From Adineta steineri (lineage: Eukaryota > Rotifera > Eurotatoria > Adinetida > Adinetidae), in assembly GCA_905250115.1 (NCBI GenBank), contig CAJNOI010000037.1, forward strand, positions 558,001-622,000: a stretch of DNA of 64,000 nt, written 5' to 3'. Made by a program: the position numbers and the translations under genes. This document shows, piece by piece, positions 35,341 through 47,322 of this stretch (the first letter of the stretch is position 1; each line of letters starts with the position of its first letter). The notes below the pieces were generated by a model. The model made no database searches. It was not told the DNA's origin and saw only the letters and a program-made list of their open reading frames with translations.

Positions 35341-36429
35341 TCAAGTAAAACAAATATTACATAAAAGTTGGGCAATAGATAATACTTTAAATGGAGGTTT
35401 ATTAATTAACACTTGAGTATTGGGGTAAGTATTTGTAACATAAAATGTATGAAAACGAACTTTAGGATTTTCTGAATGAAGAAATTTTTTCCAACTATCG
35501 TTCGGAAATATTCCATGACCAACAAAAGCTGATACATCAGTAGCGCCATTTTGTAATAGTGCTTGTGCACATTCAGTAAGTGTACCACCTGATTGTACTA
35601 AATCATCAACAATCATACAATGATAACCTTTTGGATTACCTAAAAATAAACGAAATAATTTTCCATATTATAGAAAAAGTCTATTTCTCAAACCTTCTTT
35701 AATTGTTGTTTTACGTTGATCACCGTCTCGAATTTTACTACAAATTAATATTGGATTAATTTTTTCATCAAACATATGACCAAATCTTTTATGTGCTCCA
35801 TCATCTGGAAATGCAATAGCATATTTTTCATTATGATTATTTTGATTTTTTAATTCATTTAATAATAAATCAACCGTTGATTCAAGACGTACAATAACAT
35901 TTGATGAAAAATAAAATTGATTTTGTAATGCATGAATATCGAATATAACAACTTCACATGGACCTGTACGTGTTAATGGTATTGCTGAAAGCATTTGTGC
36001 TAATGAATAAGCTGTAGCTATTTCACCTTGAATTTGTATACGTTCCATTGTACCTGTTGGAAAATACGGTAAAAGAACTTTTAATGATCGACAAAGATAT
36101 TTTGGAAGATGATAAAGAAGAGAGATTTGTTCAAAAATTGTTTGTGGATTATGAAGTGAAGCTAAAAATAGAACATGACTATGACGAATTTGTTCAGATT
36201 TACGAATAAATATATTCGGCCATGTATCAGGAAATTCTTTCCAATCAATATCACCTAATTCAATAGGATGATCTCGACTACATGTTCGAATTTCATGAGC
36301 TAATTGTTGCATTTCACGCGCATAGAATAGAATTGTTGGAAAACCATCGCATAAACCATGAGCATGTTTTTGACTAGCTGTTAAACTTGTCATTGTTCGA
36401 CAATCAACATCTTTTGTATCATGAGCCAT
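35341..36429 (-). CDS. Ribose-phosphate pyrophosphokinase, plant-like class II
   Basis: It is predicted to make PRPP from ribose-5-phosphate and a nucleotide, feeding purine, pyrimidine and NAD synthesis. Exons 36429..35694 and 35639..35341 give 344 residues. The motifs are LFLASLHNPQTIFEQISLLY, LLPYFPTGTMER, FDIHALQNQFYF, AIAFPDDGAHKRF, SKIRDGDQRKTTIKEG and the PRPP loop MIVDDLVQSGGTLTEC. The FPDDGA-KRF and VDDLVQSGGT combination, and the extended N-terminus, resemble plant PRS3/PRS4-type enzymes rather than animal PRPS1/2, whose loop I know as VDDMADTCGT. A horizontal or ancient origin is therefore possible, though the intron shows it is at home here. TYMP and this enzyme both act in nucleotide metabolism, but their adjacency may be chance. 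Confidence 0.88.
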
Positions 36430-38964
36430 TGAGATTAAATTTACTTCGACTAGAATAATCTGTTATTGACAATAATCGATTGTGTATTAGGATTTGCCAG
36501 ATAATACTCAATAAACATACTATAATATAGCCAAGCATATTAGTTCTCGTCTGGTGTCGCTAGTATTCATAGATCATATTCTCTATATTATATATGTATC
36601 TGTTATCAGATAAGGAATCTAATCAGATTTTCGTTTTAAAATTCTATCTTATATGCAATGAAATACTCGAGAAATTTTTTCAGATTTCTTAGAAGATAAC
36701 AGTAAAACAATAATTTGTTATTATAGATAATTTATCACATTAAAATTGAGCATAGATCTTCCAACTGATCTGTAATATTTCTATTATTGTGAACGTCATC
36801 AACTCGTATGTATTCATATGACTTGAATTGAGATCATATTGTCATTAAATTGAGAGCAATAGCATATGGTAACAAGTACAAACGAAGAAAAAAAAAAAGA
36901 CTGAATTTGAGCTTTTGAAAATGTCACATAGACGTATATTCATTTGATAAGTATAGAGAAAGTTCAAAATTTTTCGAAATATTATGATCAACAGTAAGTA
37001 TATTCATAGATTGATTTGTTTATTCAAGAAAACAAGCATAGGTGGGCGCATGAATTAGTTATGATTGTTTTCTTAGAGATTCATCGACTTTAGCTTTGTT
37101 TTATTGACTTTTGATTTGCGTGTTAAGTCGTTTTGACGAAAAAAAAATATTATTCAATTGTCTAATATTGTTCATCGGATAAGTAAAGATATGTATTTAT
37201 GCATGTTCGAACAAACAAATAGAAAGATCGATGATGGCACTCACATACAATTAATTCCGTTTGATTTGATTTATTCGATTTTTGTATAAGAAATAAAAAT
37301 TTTAATGTGAAGATGTCATTACATTTAACGAATCGAATGAATAAACGTCTCTTCTAACAAGAACAATACTTTCATTCCATTCTATATGTTATGTTCGCTT
37401 AGTTAACATCGAATAACGAATTATCAACACTGTTTACACTTTCTTGATTTGCTTGTCTGATAATTGAATAGGGAAATTACATGTGTGTGTATATATGTAT
37501 AGATGAGAATTATTCTAAATATGGGCGGAACAGTTGATAATGAACTAGCATAAATTGTATCTGTCAGAAGATTGAGATCAATTATATATACATTCAGTTG
37601 TTTTAATCATTAAAGATCTGGCATGTAGGCAACTAAAAGTAATGAGAAAGATGTCAATAGAAAACAACATTTATATATATTAAACAGATAAGAAAAATCT
37701 AGCATCACGTGATCAATATCTATGAAAGAATATACAGTAGTTTATTGAAGATTATTATAATATTAAATTTTCTAACAAAAATATAGATATTAACAATAGG
37801 GAAGATATGTTTGTTTCTTTGTGAGATCAAAAAGTAACGCAATTATTATCTCTTCAATATACGCTGTCGGTTTGAACGAGATAAATAGTTTCATTAAGAA
37901 ATAGTAATTCAAAAACGTTTCATTTTAGTTAAAAACTTTTAGCAAGATTTGCTTAAAAAACAATAGCTGTTTTATATTCTGATAGAAAGTATTATTATAT
38001 ATGGAAATGTATATCACTTTATTTATTCCGTCACAAAAAAAAGAAGTTTATTCCGAGTATTTCTTTTTTTCTCTTCTGTCTGGAATAGAATTCTTAACCA
38101 ATCAATATCAATTCTATATTTTTCTCTTTCTTCATATATTCTGATTGGTGATATAGAAAATTTTCCGATAAGTGTTGTTAGTATGGAAAAAGAAAAGAAA
38201 AGAAAAAGAAGAAGATTAGCCAATGTGTGAATATTCTATTGAATGATGATTGATTTGTCATTTTGTTCATATGATTGACAAACGTTAACATGGTAAATAA
38301 GAACTTCTTCTTTTTTTTTAACGAACAACTTTCCTTTTTTTGCGTAATAACTAATGTATTATGAAATCTTTCTTGACCCTCTTTCACCTACTTTTTTCAT
38401 TTATAAATTTAATTGATTATTTAACAACAATAACACATCTATTGAGTTTTTTTTCTTTTCTATCGTCTCACATGAGTATCTTTGTTTTTCGATCTGGTCA
38501 TATTAAATGTTCATTGAAGCATAGCCGAGAAAAAAGAAAAAAAATGACCCTTTCCCCTCCTTATCGTCGTCGTCTTCGTTGAGTGAACATTTCTTACGGT
38601 AATAAGAGGAGACTCATCGTTTTCTTTTTTCTTCTTTTTTTATATATGTCTCAACCGATTTATTTTACATTTTTTACGTAAGAATTCACTATCATCAATT
38701 TCAAACAAGAAAAAGAAAAGATCTTCATTTTTGTGCGTGTCTTATTGATCGTATAGACTCCCTGACGTGATAATCGTTGTTCATTTTATCGAAGGGCGGT
38801 TATATGAAAGTCTTTTAAATAATGAAATTAGCTGTAATTGAGAGTAAGAGTCTGAATAACAGGTGGTTAATGATTGCTTTAACTTGTAAGCAATCAATAT
38901 GATGAAAAAGAAAAAGAAATTCTTTTGTCATTCATTCTTCATTTTTCTTTTACTTCATACCTAG
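36430..38964. other. Large non-coding region upstream of the TOX-like gene
   Basis: About 2.5 kb, AT-rich, with many A/T homopolymers. The 5' exon or exons of the HMG-box gene must lie here or be missing, but no start exon could be identified. Frames at 38178-38582 are low-complexity. Confidence 0.5.
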
Positions 38965-40924
38965 ATCGTTCATCAAAAGAGACGTTCACCAAATTCTATA
39001 CAACAATCGTTGATTTCTTCTGATAAAGACGCAGCAAATCGAACTTTTTGGAATAGAATGCAACATATATATGCAAATGATAATTCAATACCTCAACATG
39101 ATACAGGTAAATTATATATTTTACATTGTCTCATATTTAAACTAGTAGATGTTTTTCATATTAATTGCGTATAAAATTTTCAGTTCTCAACCTAAGATCT
39201 GTTATATGTTAGCGTGTTTTTTAAGATTATCGTAGATTTTTCTATCGATAATTCAATACAAATTTTAATTAGCAACTAAAATATTTTTTCTTGTCTATTC
39301 TATTTAGACTTATACACGCAATCGAATCATATTCATCAACATCCTATGCATCATCATTTACAATATCAACATGAAAATCCTTCTCTTTCACCGCAACAAT
39401 CATCAACAAGTGATGCAGATGAAACATCAACACCTCCACCATCACTTAATAGAGGCGGAGTGGTATGTCTTTCAATATATATAAAAAAAAGGTGTTTCTA
39501 TTCAATGAATTACGTCATATTATATTTTCTTTAGAATGTTACTGTATCTGCTAAAATAGTTAAGAAAAAAAAACAACCAAAAAAGAAACGTAAAGATCCT
39601 AATGAACCTCAAAAGTAAATAGTGTATGAAAATAATCTTTATATCTATTATAATTAAATCTTAGGCCGGTTTCTCCATATGCACTTTTCTTTCGTGATAC
39701 ACAGAATGATATCAAAAAGAAATTGGCTAATCCATCATTTGGGTATGAAGGCGAAAAAAAAATGTTTTCTTCAAAATAAAAATATTTTTATTCTATATGT
39801 ATAGAGAAATCTCAAAAGTTGTTGCTCATATGTGGGAAAATATTGAACCAGATGTAAAAGAAGTAAGTAATTTATTTGAAATTTTATTTTGTAGTTTTAT
39901 ATTTGATTTTTTTTATTCAATTAGCAATATAAACGTAAAGCAGCTGCAGCGAAAAAAGAATATCTTAAACAATTAGCTGCATATCGAGCCGTTCAAGTTT
40001 CACATCAAGTAAAAATTTTTTCATGTCTACTGGTTTTTTTCTTAACTGTCTATTGAAATTTCATTGTAGACTCCGAATATGCATCATATTCTTGGACAAA
40101 ATACATTATTATTTGATCCGAATTCTATGCAAATTCAATCATCTATTCAACATCAACAAAAACAATATAATACTGCAGGAATTGGTGGTGGTGGTGGTGG
40201 TGGACCTATGATGAGTGATAATAATAATTTCTTATCACCTCATCATCATCATCCTCACCTTGCATCTTACAATCATCATCACCATCATCATCATCATAGT
40301 CTTCAACAATACTGTCCACCTCCTCCTCCTCCGCCTCCTCCTCCATCAATTCAACAACAATTTAATAATTATCATTATATTAATACATATTCTCAAGATA
40401 CAGCAAATGTTTATAATCCCGATTCTCAAATACATTTCTCCAATCATCCACATCATTTTGATACTCAACAAACATATTCTTCATATGATTCAAATAATAA
40501 TTATGGCGATCAACAACAATATGGTCTACTTCGACCAGCTATTGAATCTGAACTTTATTCATCATATTATACCCAATCATCAAATGATGTTGAACATCCA
40601 ACTATTGATCAATCATCCATATCATCAATAGCAAATGAAAATTTATTACATAATTTAAATAATAATAATACACCTACGAGTAGTAGTAATAATAATACAC
40701 CACATTATACAGATTTAACAGCCATGTCATCAGCAGCAGCAGCAACAACAAATAATGGTATTGTAGAAAAACATTATGATTTTGTTAGTAGTATTCAACA
40801 TGGAACAACAACATTGAATGAAATTGAAAATCATAATAAAGAAGATGATCAATCAACATTACCTATAAGCAATGAAAATAATTTTCATTGGAATCAAACA
40901 ACCTGTCTAGCCACTCAGTGGTGA
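38965..40924 (+). CDS. TOX-family HMG-box transcription factor, 5' partial
   Basis: A nuclear DNA-binding regulator with one HMG box. Traced exons: 38965..39106, 39308..39462, 39535..39614, 39665..39742, 39805..39862, 39925..40008 and 40070..40924, all in phase. A basic stretch (KKKKQPKKKRKDPNEP) leads into the HMG box QKPVSPYALFFRDTQNDIKK, ANPSFGEISKVVAHMWENI, KEYLKQLAAYRA. The DPNEPQKPVSxYALFFRDTQ and KKEYLKQLAAYRA wording is specific to TOX/TOX2-4. The C-terminal half is a low-complexity activation-like region with Gly7, His8 and Pro10 runs and many Asn/Gln. The open frame begins at an acceptor (TACCTAG), so the initiating exon is upstream and was not found. Ortholog among the four vertebrate TOX genes cannot be assigned. 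Confidence 0.88.
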
Positions 40925-42845
40925 TTCGTACACTTTCCTTTTTCTTTCTTTCTTTCTTTTCATTTCTTTTCATTTCTTTTTTTTTTGTTGATTAAAAGCA
41001 AAAAATTAATAAATTATGCACTTTAGATACCAGAAGAAAAAAAAGTTTTCCATTTAATGGATTCTACTAGAAGAAGAAGAAGGAGAAAGAATTGTTTCTT
41101 TTTTAATCATAAAAGTAACATAATACTGATTAAATAAACAATAATCATGGTATAGTTTTAAATATTGATGACTTTGAAAGATAAAAATAATCTGAATAAT
41201 TATATTAGACATAAATAATTATCAACCACATGGCATAACACATTTTCTATAAAATCTTTAGACAACGCATTAAATGGTTTGTTTCATTTGCAAAACCTCG
41301 TTCTGAACATGAGCAAAAATTATTTGATGAGAAAAAAAATTTTTTTACTATTAAGTGAGAAACTTGAATAAAAGATGGAATTTGTCAGTCTTATAACTCA
41401 TCTGTGATATCTCAATGAAGTGATTTTTAATGCGATACAGGAGACGTCGCGAAAACACGATTTTGACTGTTTTAAATTTCGAGATAATTAAAACGAAGAG
41501 CAGAACTAAAAGTTAGGCATTACTTTCCTCTAACAACTGATAATAAGAGTAGCGACACTAGATATACACATAAGCTAACTATCTTTCTATCTTGAGGATG
41601 TAATACAAGTACATTAAATTTTTATTATTGCTATTCAAAATTTTGAAAGTATATTTTACCGATAATTCCACAAATTATAAACAGTTAAGTTTTTTATATA
41701 GATGTTTCATAATATAATATGTGATAGTTTTTAGAAATGAATTTCAGTTGAAAATAAGCTATTTCTAAAAGATAACACAAACATATTGATTATTAAAAAC
41801 ATTTTCAGATGTACAGGATCAACTTGTTTTTTTTTGTATTTTATTCATTTCTTCAAAGTAGATAAATACAGGTATTGTAATTCAATTTTTTATTTTCGAA
41901 ACTGCCCGATATTAAAATGCCTTCAACAGATTTTTCTTATCTATATGTATATACTTGTTAATGCTTTTTCTATAACGAACAATCATTTGTGATACTGATA
42001 AGTAAAAATAAATGTGATTGTCTATCACAAAAGATTGTAACTTACTTAAGACATAACGATTTACGAAAGTTTACACTTGATTATTATTCAGTGGCAAGTA
42101 GATGAGAATAATCAATTAAATGATTGCATTATAGTTTGTTTATTTATTTCAAACATCTGATTAGTATGGAAACAAATAACATGTAAAGGAAGATTTTTTC
42201 GTGAATTTTAACAATATATCAATACTGGATTTTTTTATTTACCTAAATGTGTATATTTCTGATAAGATTATATTAGTCATAGAACATGCATACGCGCAGT
42301 CTTTGACTCATAGAATTAAAAAGAAGATAAAAAAGAACAACCCACAACGCATATAATAATTAAATGTTTCTTCTTCCTCATTTCTCCAATAGAAAATCTT
42401 TATTAAAATTTTTATTATTGTTCTGGTATTCTTGTCATATTATACAGTAATCATATGCCTCGAGATAAAAATAATTGTAAATTTTCATCAATCTTTAATA
42501 ATGACTGAAAAAAATAAAATTCTTTTTAGAGATTTTCTGCAAGGACAAATTTTTTGAGAACTTTTTCTCACAGATTATTTTTCTGAATTGTCAAGAAGCA
42601 CCATGCTTTAACATCCTTTTCGTTTGTTGGTAACTGATAAATATCCCTGATGATATCTGTACCATTCTATGATACACATTTAATAAACAGGAAAAAACCA
42701 AATGAAATACTGATAACAGACAAAATAATGTAAATGATGATAAAAAGAACAATCTCGAAAGAAAATAGTTATAATATAAAATAACACATTATTCTCATTC
42801 ATTTATAAACATTTCTTCGTGAAGTAGTCTATATTACAACAAACA
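40925..42845. other. Intergenic region
   Basis: AT-rich with no recognisable gene. It starts with a pyrimidine-rich stretch (TTTCTTTCTTTC, 40940-40985) in the TOX-like 3' UTR. A short coding-like frame at about 41262-41340 (RIKWFVSFAKPRSEHEQKLF) is too small to call. Confidence 0.5.
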
Positions 42846-44057
42846 ATGGCGAACAACAAATCAATAACATCTGTTCAAACCAATGTACAGGCTAATGCTA
42901 AACAAATATCAAGTTTTTCTAAGGATACAATTGCAAATCAGCGTATGAACATGCAAAGAATGCAAAATGTCCTCCTTATTTGGTTGAACAGCAATATTAA
43001 TGAATGTAATGCCGATTGTAATAATACAATCAAACAATTGAAACATGTAGTTAACAACGTAAACATATTTACAGATGGTAAAGAATGTGCGGAATTTATC
43101 AAAACTATTAACAACAACAAAGTATGTATGATTGTTTCTGATTCACTTGAGAAACATATTGTGCCTCATGTGCATGATATGTCCCAAGTAGATACCATTT
43201 TTATTTATTGTAACGGTCAAGAATGGCATAAACAATGGGTCAAAGAATGGCCTAAAATAAAAGGAGTCTTCACAGATATAACATCGATCTGTGAAGCTAT
43301 AAAGCAAGCTGCTCACCAATGTGAGCAAAATGCTATCTCAATCAGCTTTGTGGCGTCAAACAAGAAGCTGGATCAATTAGATCCAACCTTTATATATACT
43401 CAGATCTTGAAAGAGATCTTATTAACCATCAACTTCGACGATGAACATAGGAAAGAATTTATTAATTATTGTCGTGATATATATGATGATGACGAAAATG
43501 AATTACAAAATATTAATCAATTACAAACAACATACAAAAACAACATACCCATTTGGTGGTATACAAGGAATGCATTTTTATATTCGATGTTGAATCAAGC
43601 ATTAAGATTAATGGATGTTGATATGATTATTCGAATGGGTTTTTTTATTAATGACCTACATTGTGATATTCAACGACTACATTCAGAACAATTTAACGAC
43701 CATCAATTAGGTACAACATTTACAGTTTATCGTGGACAAGGTCTTTCAAAAGAAGATTTCACCGAAATGACAAAAGCTAAAGGTAGACTCCTTTCATTCA
43801 ATAGTTTTTTATCAACTAATAAAAATCGGGATGTTTCTCTTAATTTCGCCCGACAAGCTGCTACAGATCCTGATCTTGTTGGAATTCTATTTGTTATGTC
43901 AATTAATTCTGCGTGCTCAATAACTCCATTTGCTTGTGTTAGTGATATTAGTTATTTTCATACGGAAGACGAAGTCCTTTTCTCTATGCATACTATTTTT
44001 CGCATTGGAGATATTAAACTACTGAATGGAAACAATCATCTCTATAAAGTAATTTAA
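42846..44057 (+). CDS. NAD(+):protein-arginine ADP-ribosyltransferase domain protein
   Basis: A 403-residue frame without a signal peptide. The N-terminal third (VLLIWLNSNINECNADCNN, IYCNGQEWHKQWVKEW) is of the type that precedes the ART domain in many bdelloid proteins. The C-terminal half carries the R-S-E fold of arginine-specific ADP-ribosyltransferases: YRGQG (Arg, about 296), FNSFLST (Ser, about 318) and EDEVLF (the E-x-E pair, about 375-377). Such enzymes move ADP-ribose from NAD to Arg of a target protein. The frame ends at TAA 44055-44057, but the reading frame one base away continues directly into TPRs, so the gene looks frameshifted rather than naturally ended. ART-TPR proteins are strongly expanded in bdelloids. 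Substrate unknown. Confidence 0.85.
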   Translation: MANNKSITSVQTNVQANAKQISSFSKDTIANQRMNMQRMQNVLLIWLNSNINECNADCNNTIKQLKHVVNNVNIFTDGKECAEFIKTINNNKVCMIVSDSLEKHIVPHVHDMSQVDTIFIYCNGQEWHKQWVKEWPKIKGVFTDITSICEAIKQAAHQCEQNAISISFVASNKKLDQLDPTFIYTQILKEILLTINFDDEHRKEFINYCRDIYDDDENELQNINQLQTTYKNNIPIWWYTRNAFLYSMLNQALRLMDVDMIIRMGFFINDLHCDIQRLHSEQFNDHQLGTTFTVYRGQGLSKEDFTEMTKAKGRLLSFNSFLSTNKNRDVSLNFARQAATDPDLVGILFVMSINSACSITPFACVSDISYFHTEDEVLFSMHTIFRIGDIKLLNGNNHLYKVI

Positions 44058-44914
44058 TACTAGCCAATGATAACGATCAAGATCTTCGCACTCTTACTGA
44101 TCGTGTCCCGCAGGAAACCTTTCCAAATTCGACGGGATGGGATCAATTAGGTCAATTACTAATCAAAATGGGTCAGTTTAACAAGGCTCAAGCACTTTAT
44201 GAGGTTTTACTTCATCAAGCAACGAATGAAAGTGGTAAGACACTTATTTATGACCAACTAGGTCAGATCAAATTCAACCAAGGACAATATCCAGAAGCAC
44301 TTAGAAATTATGAAGAATCACTTGCTATTTATCAAAAAACACTTCCTTCCAATCATCTTAATTTGGCTAACACCCATAACAACATTGGCAGTGTGTATCA
44401 CAAGATGGGTGATTATCCAAAAGCACTTTCATCTAATGAAAAAGCCATTGTAATTCGACTACAATTACTTCCTTCCAATCATCCTGATTTGGCTATGTCT
44501 TATAACAACATCGGTAGTGTGTATTACAGCATGGGTGATTACTCAAAAGCACTTTTTTATTATGAGAAAGATCTTACAATTGGGCAGAAATCACTTTCTT
44601 CCAATCATCCTCATTTGGCTTTATCCTATATGGGTATCAGTATTGTGTATAACAGCATAGGTGATTATCTAAAAGCACTTTCATCTCATGAAAAAGCCCT
44701 TGCAATTCGACAACAATCACTTCCTTCCAATCATTCTAAGTTGTGTAGTTCCTATAATAACATGGGTTTAGTATATGAGGACATGGGCAACTACTCAAAA
44801 GCTCATTCATTTTATGAACGTGCTGTACAAATTGCACAACAATCATTACCAGTAAATCATCCTGATCTTCAGATATATAGAAAAAACCTCGAACGCATAA
44901 ACATGAGATTATAA
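44051..44914 (+). pseudogene. TPR half of the ART gene, separated by a frameshift
   Basis: Starting in the alternative frame within the ART stop region, this sequence runs open (DNDQDLRTLTDRV, GWDQLGQLLIKMGQFNKAQ) to TAA at 44912-44914. From about 44168 it has five to six kinesin-light-chain-like TPRs of 42 residues, such as YNNIGSVYYSMGDYSKALFY and SYNNMGLVYEDMGNYSKAHS, each ending in LPSNHP-type linkers. The repeats form a superhelix for protein binding. In the family this follows the ART domain in one protein. If the shift is real, an internal ATG (44168) could still give a TPR-only protein. Confidence 0.8.
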
Positions 44915-46532
44915 TTTCTTTCTGTATATATTTTTGGAAGTAAAATAAAGCTGATGAAAAAGATAATGTGTCTCTATTGAAACTCTGTTCTTGTTAAGAA
45001 TACAATATAGGTAGTAACACTCACCGCTAAGGTAAATAATACATATTGAAAAGATATTTATTGTAAAAGGATCTTCACGATTACATTATTATGTTCAAAC
45101 AAGTAGAGTTTCATTATGTTAGATAAGAAAGAAAGATACTCAACAGAAATATAGAAGAAAAGAAGGAGAGAAAAAGTTTATTTTATCAATAGTATATATG
45201 ATCATTGTGCACAATCACTATCATTTATTTATCGTTTCTATGGACGAGAAAAGAGTTCATTTCAATTAATTGAAAAAGGAAGAGAGGAAGAAAACATAGA
45301 GAAGAACAACGACAAACTTGTGGACTGAAAAAAAGTGAATGTAGCTCTGAGAGAGAATCAACCTAAGCTTTTTGATTACAATCATTGTCGAGAAAGTTTC
45401 AAACCTACCCAAGGAATAAAAAAATGAAGAAAATTTCATTTAAATGGTTATTATGACTAGTTGTCCCCCAAACAATACCATAACTTTGATTATTTCATGA
45501 AAATGAGAATCATTACATTAGTTCAGTTCTTTTTGTATGATTTTCATCCAATGATCTTTATTTTTTGCCAATTGAAGTCAATACATTAGTTTTATTATTT
45601 TTTCACTTGAGGTTTAATTCTTCGAAATGGTGAAGAATATATTTTAACAATAATTGACAAATGTTCTCATCTTATCCACTATAAAGTTCTACAAAAAAAA
45701 AAGAAAAGGGAATACTCTCGGCCTGATGAAACATTCTTTTAGTCAAATGATATCTCTCATGCGAACAGTTCCGAATAAGTTTTTTTTCTTCCCGACTTTT
45801 TACGTAAAAACCTTTGATATGCACCAGTCAGGGCTGAAACTGGTGTATGTCTAGTAAAGTTTACATATTATGTGCATATTTATGGTATAAATCATCATGA
45901 ATATTTTAAATAGGTATGTTGTTTAATTAAAAAGTATCTCTTTTGAGAGGCTACGTTTAAATCAGTGTACGATTGATATAAAGACAATCGAAGTAAGTCG
46001 ATTATGTCTATTTTTGGAATAAAACTAAAGTACAGTAAATAATTTGTATTCTATTATACATTTTAAAAACTTTTGTCTGAATGAACATTATTGGTTTTTA
46101 GCCTGATATAAAGATTCCATTTCTCAATTGTTAAATTTATGAGAAGAAGAAAGTCTTTATCATATTGTCAGTGTAGAACGTGTTGCGTCCAATATTTGTA
46201 AATGTGTATATGGTTTACTTGATGTTATGATGTAACTTGAGCACACATCCTTATATAGAATACTACAAACACGATCAAATTGGAAAATACCTAAATATAA
46301 ATCATAAAAAGAGACTAAGAGAAACACTTCGAAAGGACACTTATTAGAAAGAACGCAACATTATATATATATTTTGTAGAAAAAATTCAAATCCAGTCAA
46401 ATTTGAATTTCGCCTAGTCAAAATTGAAATTTGAACTTTGACTGAGAACATATTAGACTAAATTGAAATTTCAATTCTGACTAGTCAAAATTCAAATTCA
46501 GTCAAATTTGAATTTTGCCTACAACATATATA
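44915..46532. other. Intergenic region
   Basis: AT-rich with no gene seen. At its right end are two copies of a 34-bp AATTCAAAT/ATTTGAATT repeat (46382-46415, 46487-46520) just outside the transposon. Confidence 0.5.
46382..46520. repeat. Short direct and palindromic repeat beside the transposon
   Basis: AAAATTCAAATCCAGTCAAA... at 46382-46415 recurs at 46487-46520 with two or three changes. Between them lie related runs such as CTAGTCAAAATT and TTGAAATTTCAA. Each copy is partly palindromic (TTCAAAT, ATTTGAA). Confidence 0.8.
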
Positions 46533-47320
46533 CAGGCGAATCCACTTATAAGAGCACCGTATAAACGAGCGGTACGCTTTTAAGAGCCGTTTTTCAATTC
46601 CCCGTTTTTCTCGCAATGTATTTTACATTGTGGCAAAGTCCGCTTGAAAGAGCCTCGCATAGAAGAGCTTTTTTATCTATATGATTATAAATATGCGCTT
46701 ATATTCTTCTTCTTTTTCTTTTTGCCATATATATGTGATAGACTTTTCCTTTTCTTCGTTCTTCTTTCTTTCATGTGGTTCTATGTTGGATTTTTCCTAC
46801 ATACGATTCTATGTTGGATTTTCCTTTCATATTCATCATCTATGGGATTTTCTATTTCATGGATTTTTCCTTCTACCTTCGTTCTATATATTGTTTCTCA
46901 TTTCTCGTTGAATATTTACTTTTCAAAAAATGGCATCTATCAGCAGTAAACGTTGCACATTATCAACTGAACAGAAATTGGAAATCTTGGAAGCACTAAA
47001 ATCCAAAAAGACAGACGATGTGGCTAAAAATTTCAACATCGGCTATTCTACGGTGAGGAAGATAAGACAAAACGAAAAAGAAATCCGAAAAACAGTGATG
47101 AACACGGGCAACTTTAGTCGTAAACGAAAACGTGAAAGCCCTAATGAAGAGATCAGTGGATTTATTTAAGTAAATTTATGCATGTGTGTGTACTATTTAA
47201 TAGATGTTGACAGAAATCATTTTTTGCACTGTTTTACATATAGTTCGCATAAAGAAGCGATCCGGATGTAAGAGTCACTTTTCGATTCCCCGACTGCGCT
47301 CTTATAAGCGGATTCGACTG
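46533..47320 (+). mobile_element. pogo-like (Tc1/mariner superfamily) non-autonomous DNA transposon
   Basis: Terminal inverted repeats start CAGGCGAATCCACTTATAAG (46533) and, on the other strand, CAGTCGAATCCGCTTATAAG (from 47320), matching at 24 of 28 positions by eye. Both ends are flanked by TA (46531-46532, 47321-47322), the target duplication of this superfamily. Subterminal copies of an AAGAGC motif (GCTTTTAAGAGCCG, GCTTGAAAGAGCCTC) may be extra transposase sites. At 788 bp it is too small for a full transposase, but it encodes a CENPB-type DNA-binding domain. Confidence 0.85.
46930..47169 (+). CDS. CENPB-type DNA-binding domain, truncated pogo-like transposase
   Basis: A 79-residue ORF inside the 788-bp element. 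It contains a pipsqueak/CENPB-N helix-turn-helix (LSTEQKLEILEALKSKK, DDVAKNFNIGYSTVRKIRQN) followed by a basic patch (SRKRKRE) that could be a nuclear localisation signal. The second CENPB helix-turn-helix and the DDE catalytic domain of pogo/Tigger transposases are absent, so it cannot transpose by itself. It might still bind the element's ends and act as a competitor or repressor, or be recruited by the host; both are inference. The stop (TAA 47167-47169) is followed by non-coding sequence up to the right end. Confidence 0.75.
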   Translation: MASISSKRCTLSTEQKLEILEALKSKKTDDVAKNFNIGYSTVRKIRQNEKEIRKTVMNTGNFSRKRKRESPNEEISGFI

Positions 47321-47322
47321 TA

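Noticed and set aside
40215..40631. 138-codon Ile/Leu-rich ORF
   Set aside because: Shadow of the His/Pro/Asn-rich C-terminus of the TOX-like gene in another frame.
41262..41345. Short coding-like frame RIKWFVSFAKPRSEHEQKLF
   Set aside because: Too short, with no partner exon found; could be a fragment but cannot be supported.
46644..46949. Phe-rich ORFs of 70-100 codons inside the transposon
   Set aside because: Low-complexity translations of a T-rich stretch in three frames; only the CENPB-type ORF has a domain.
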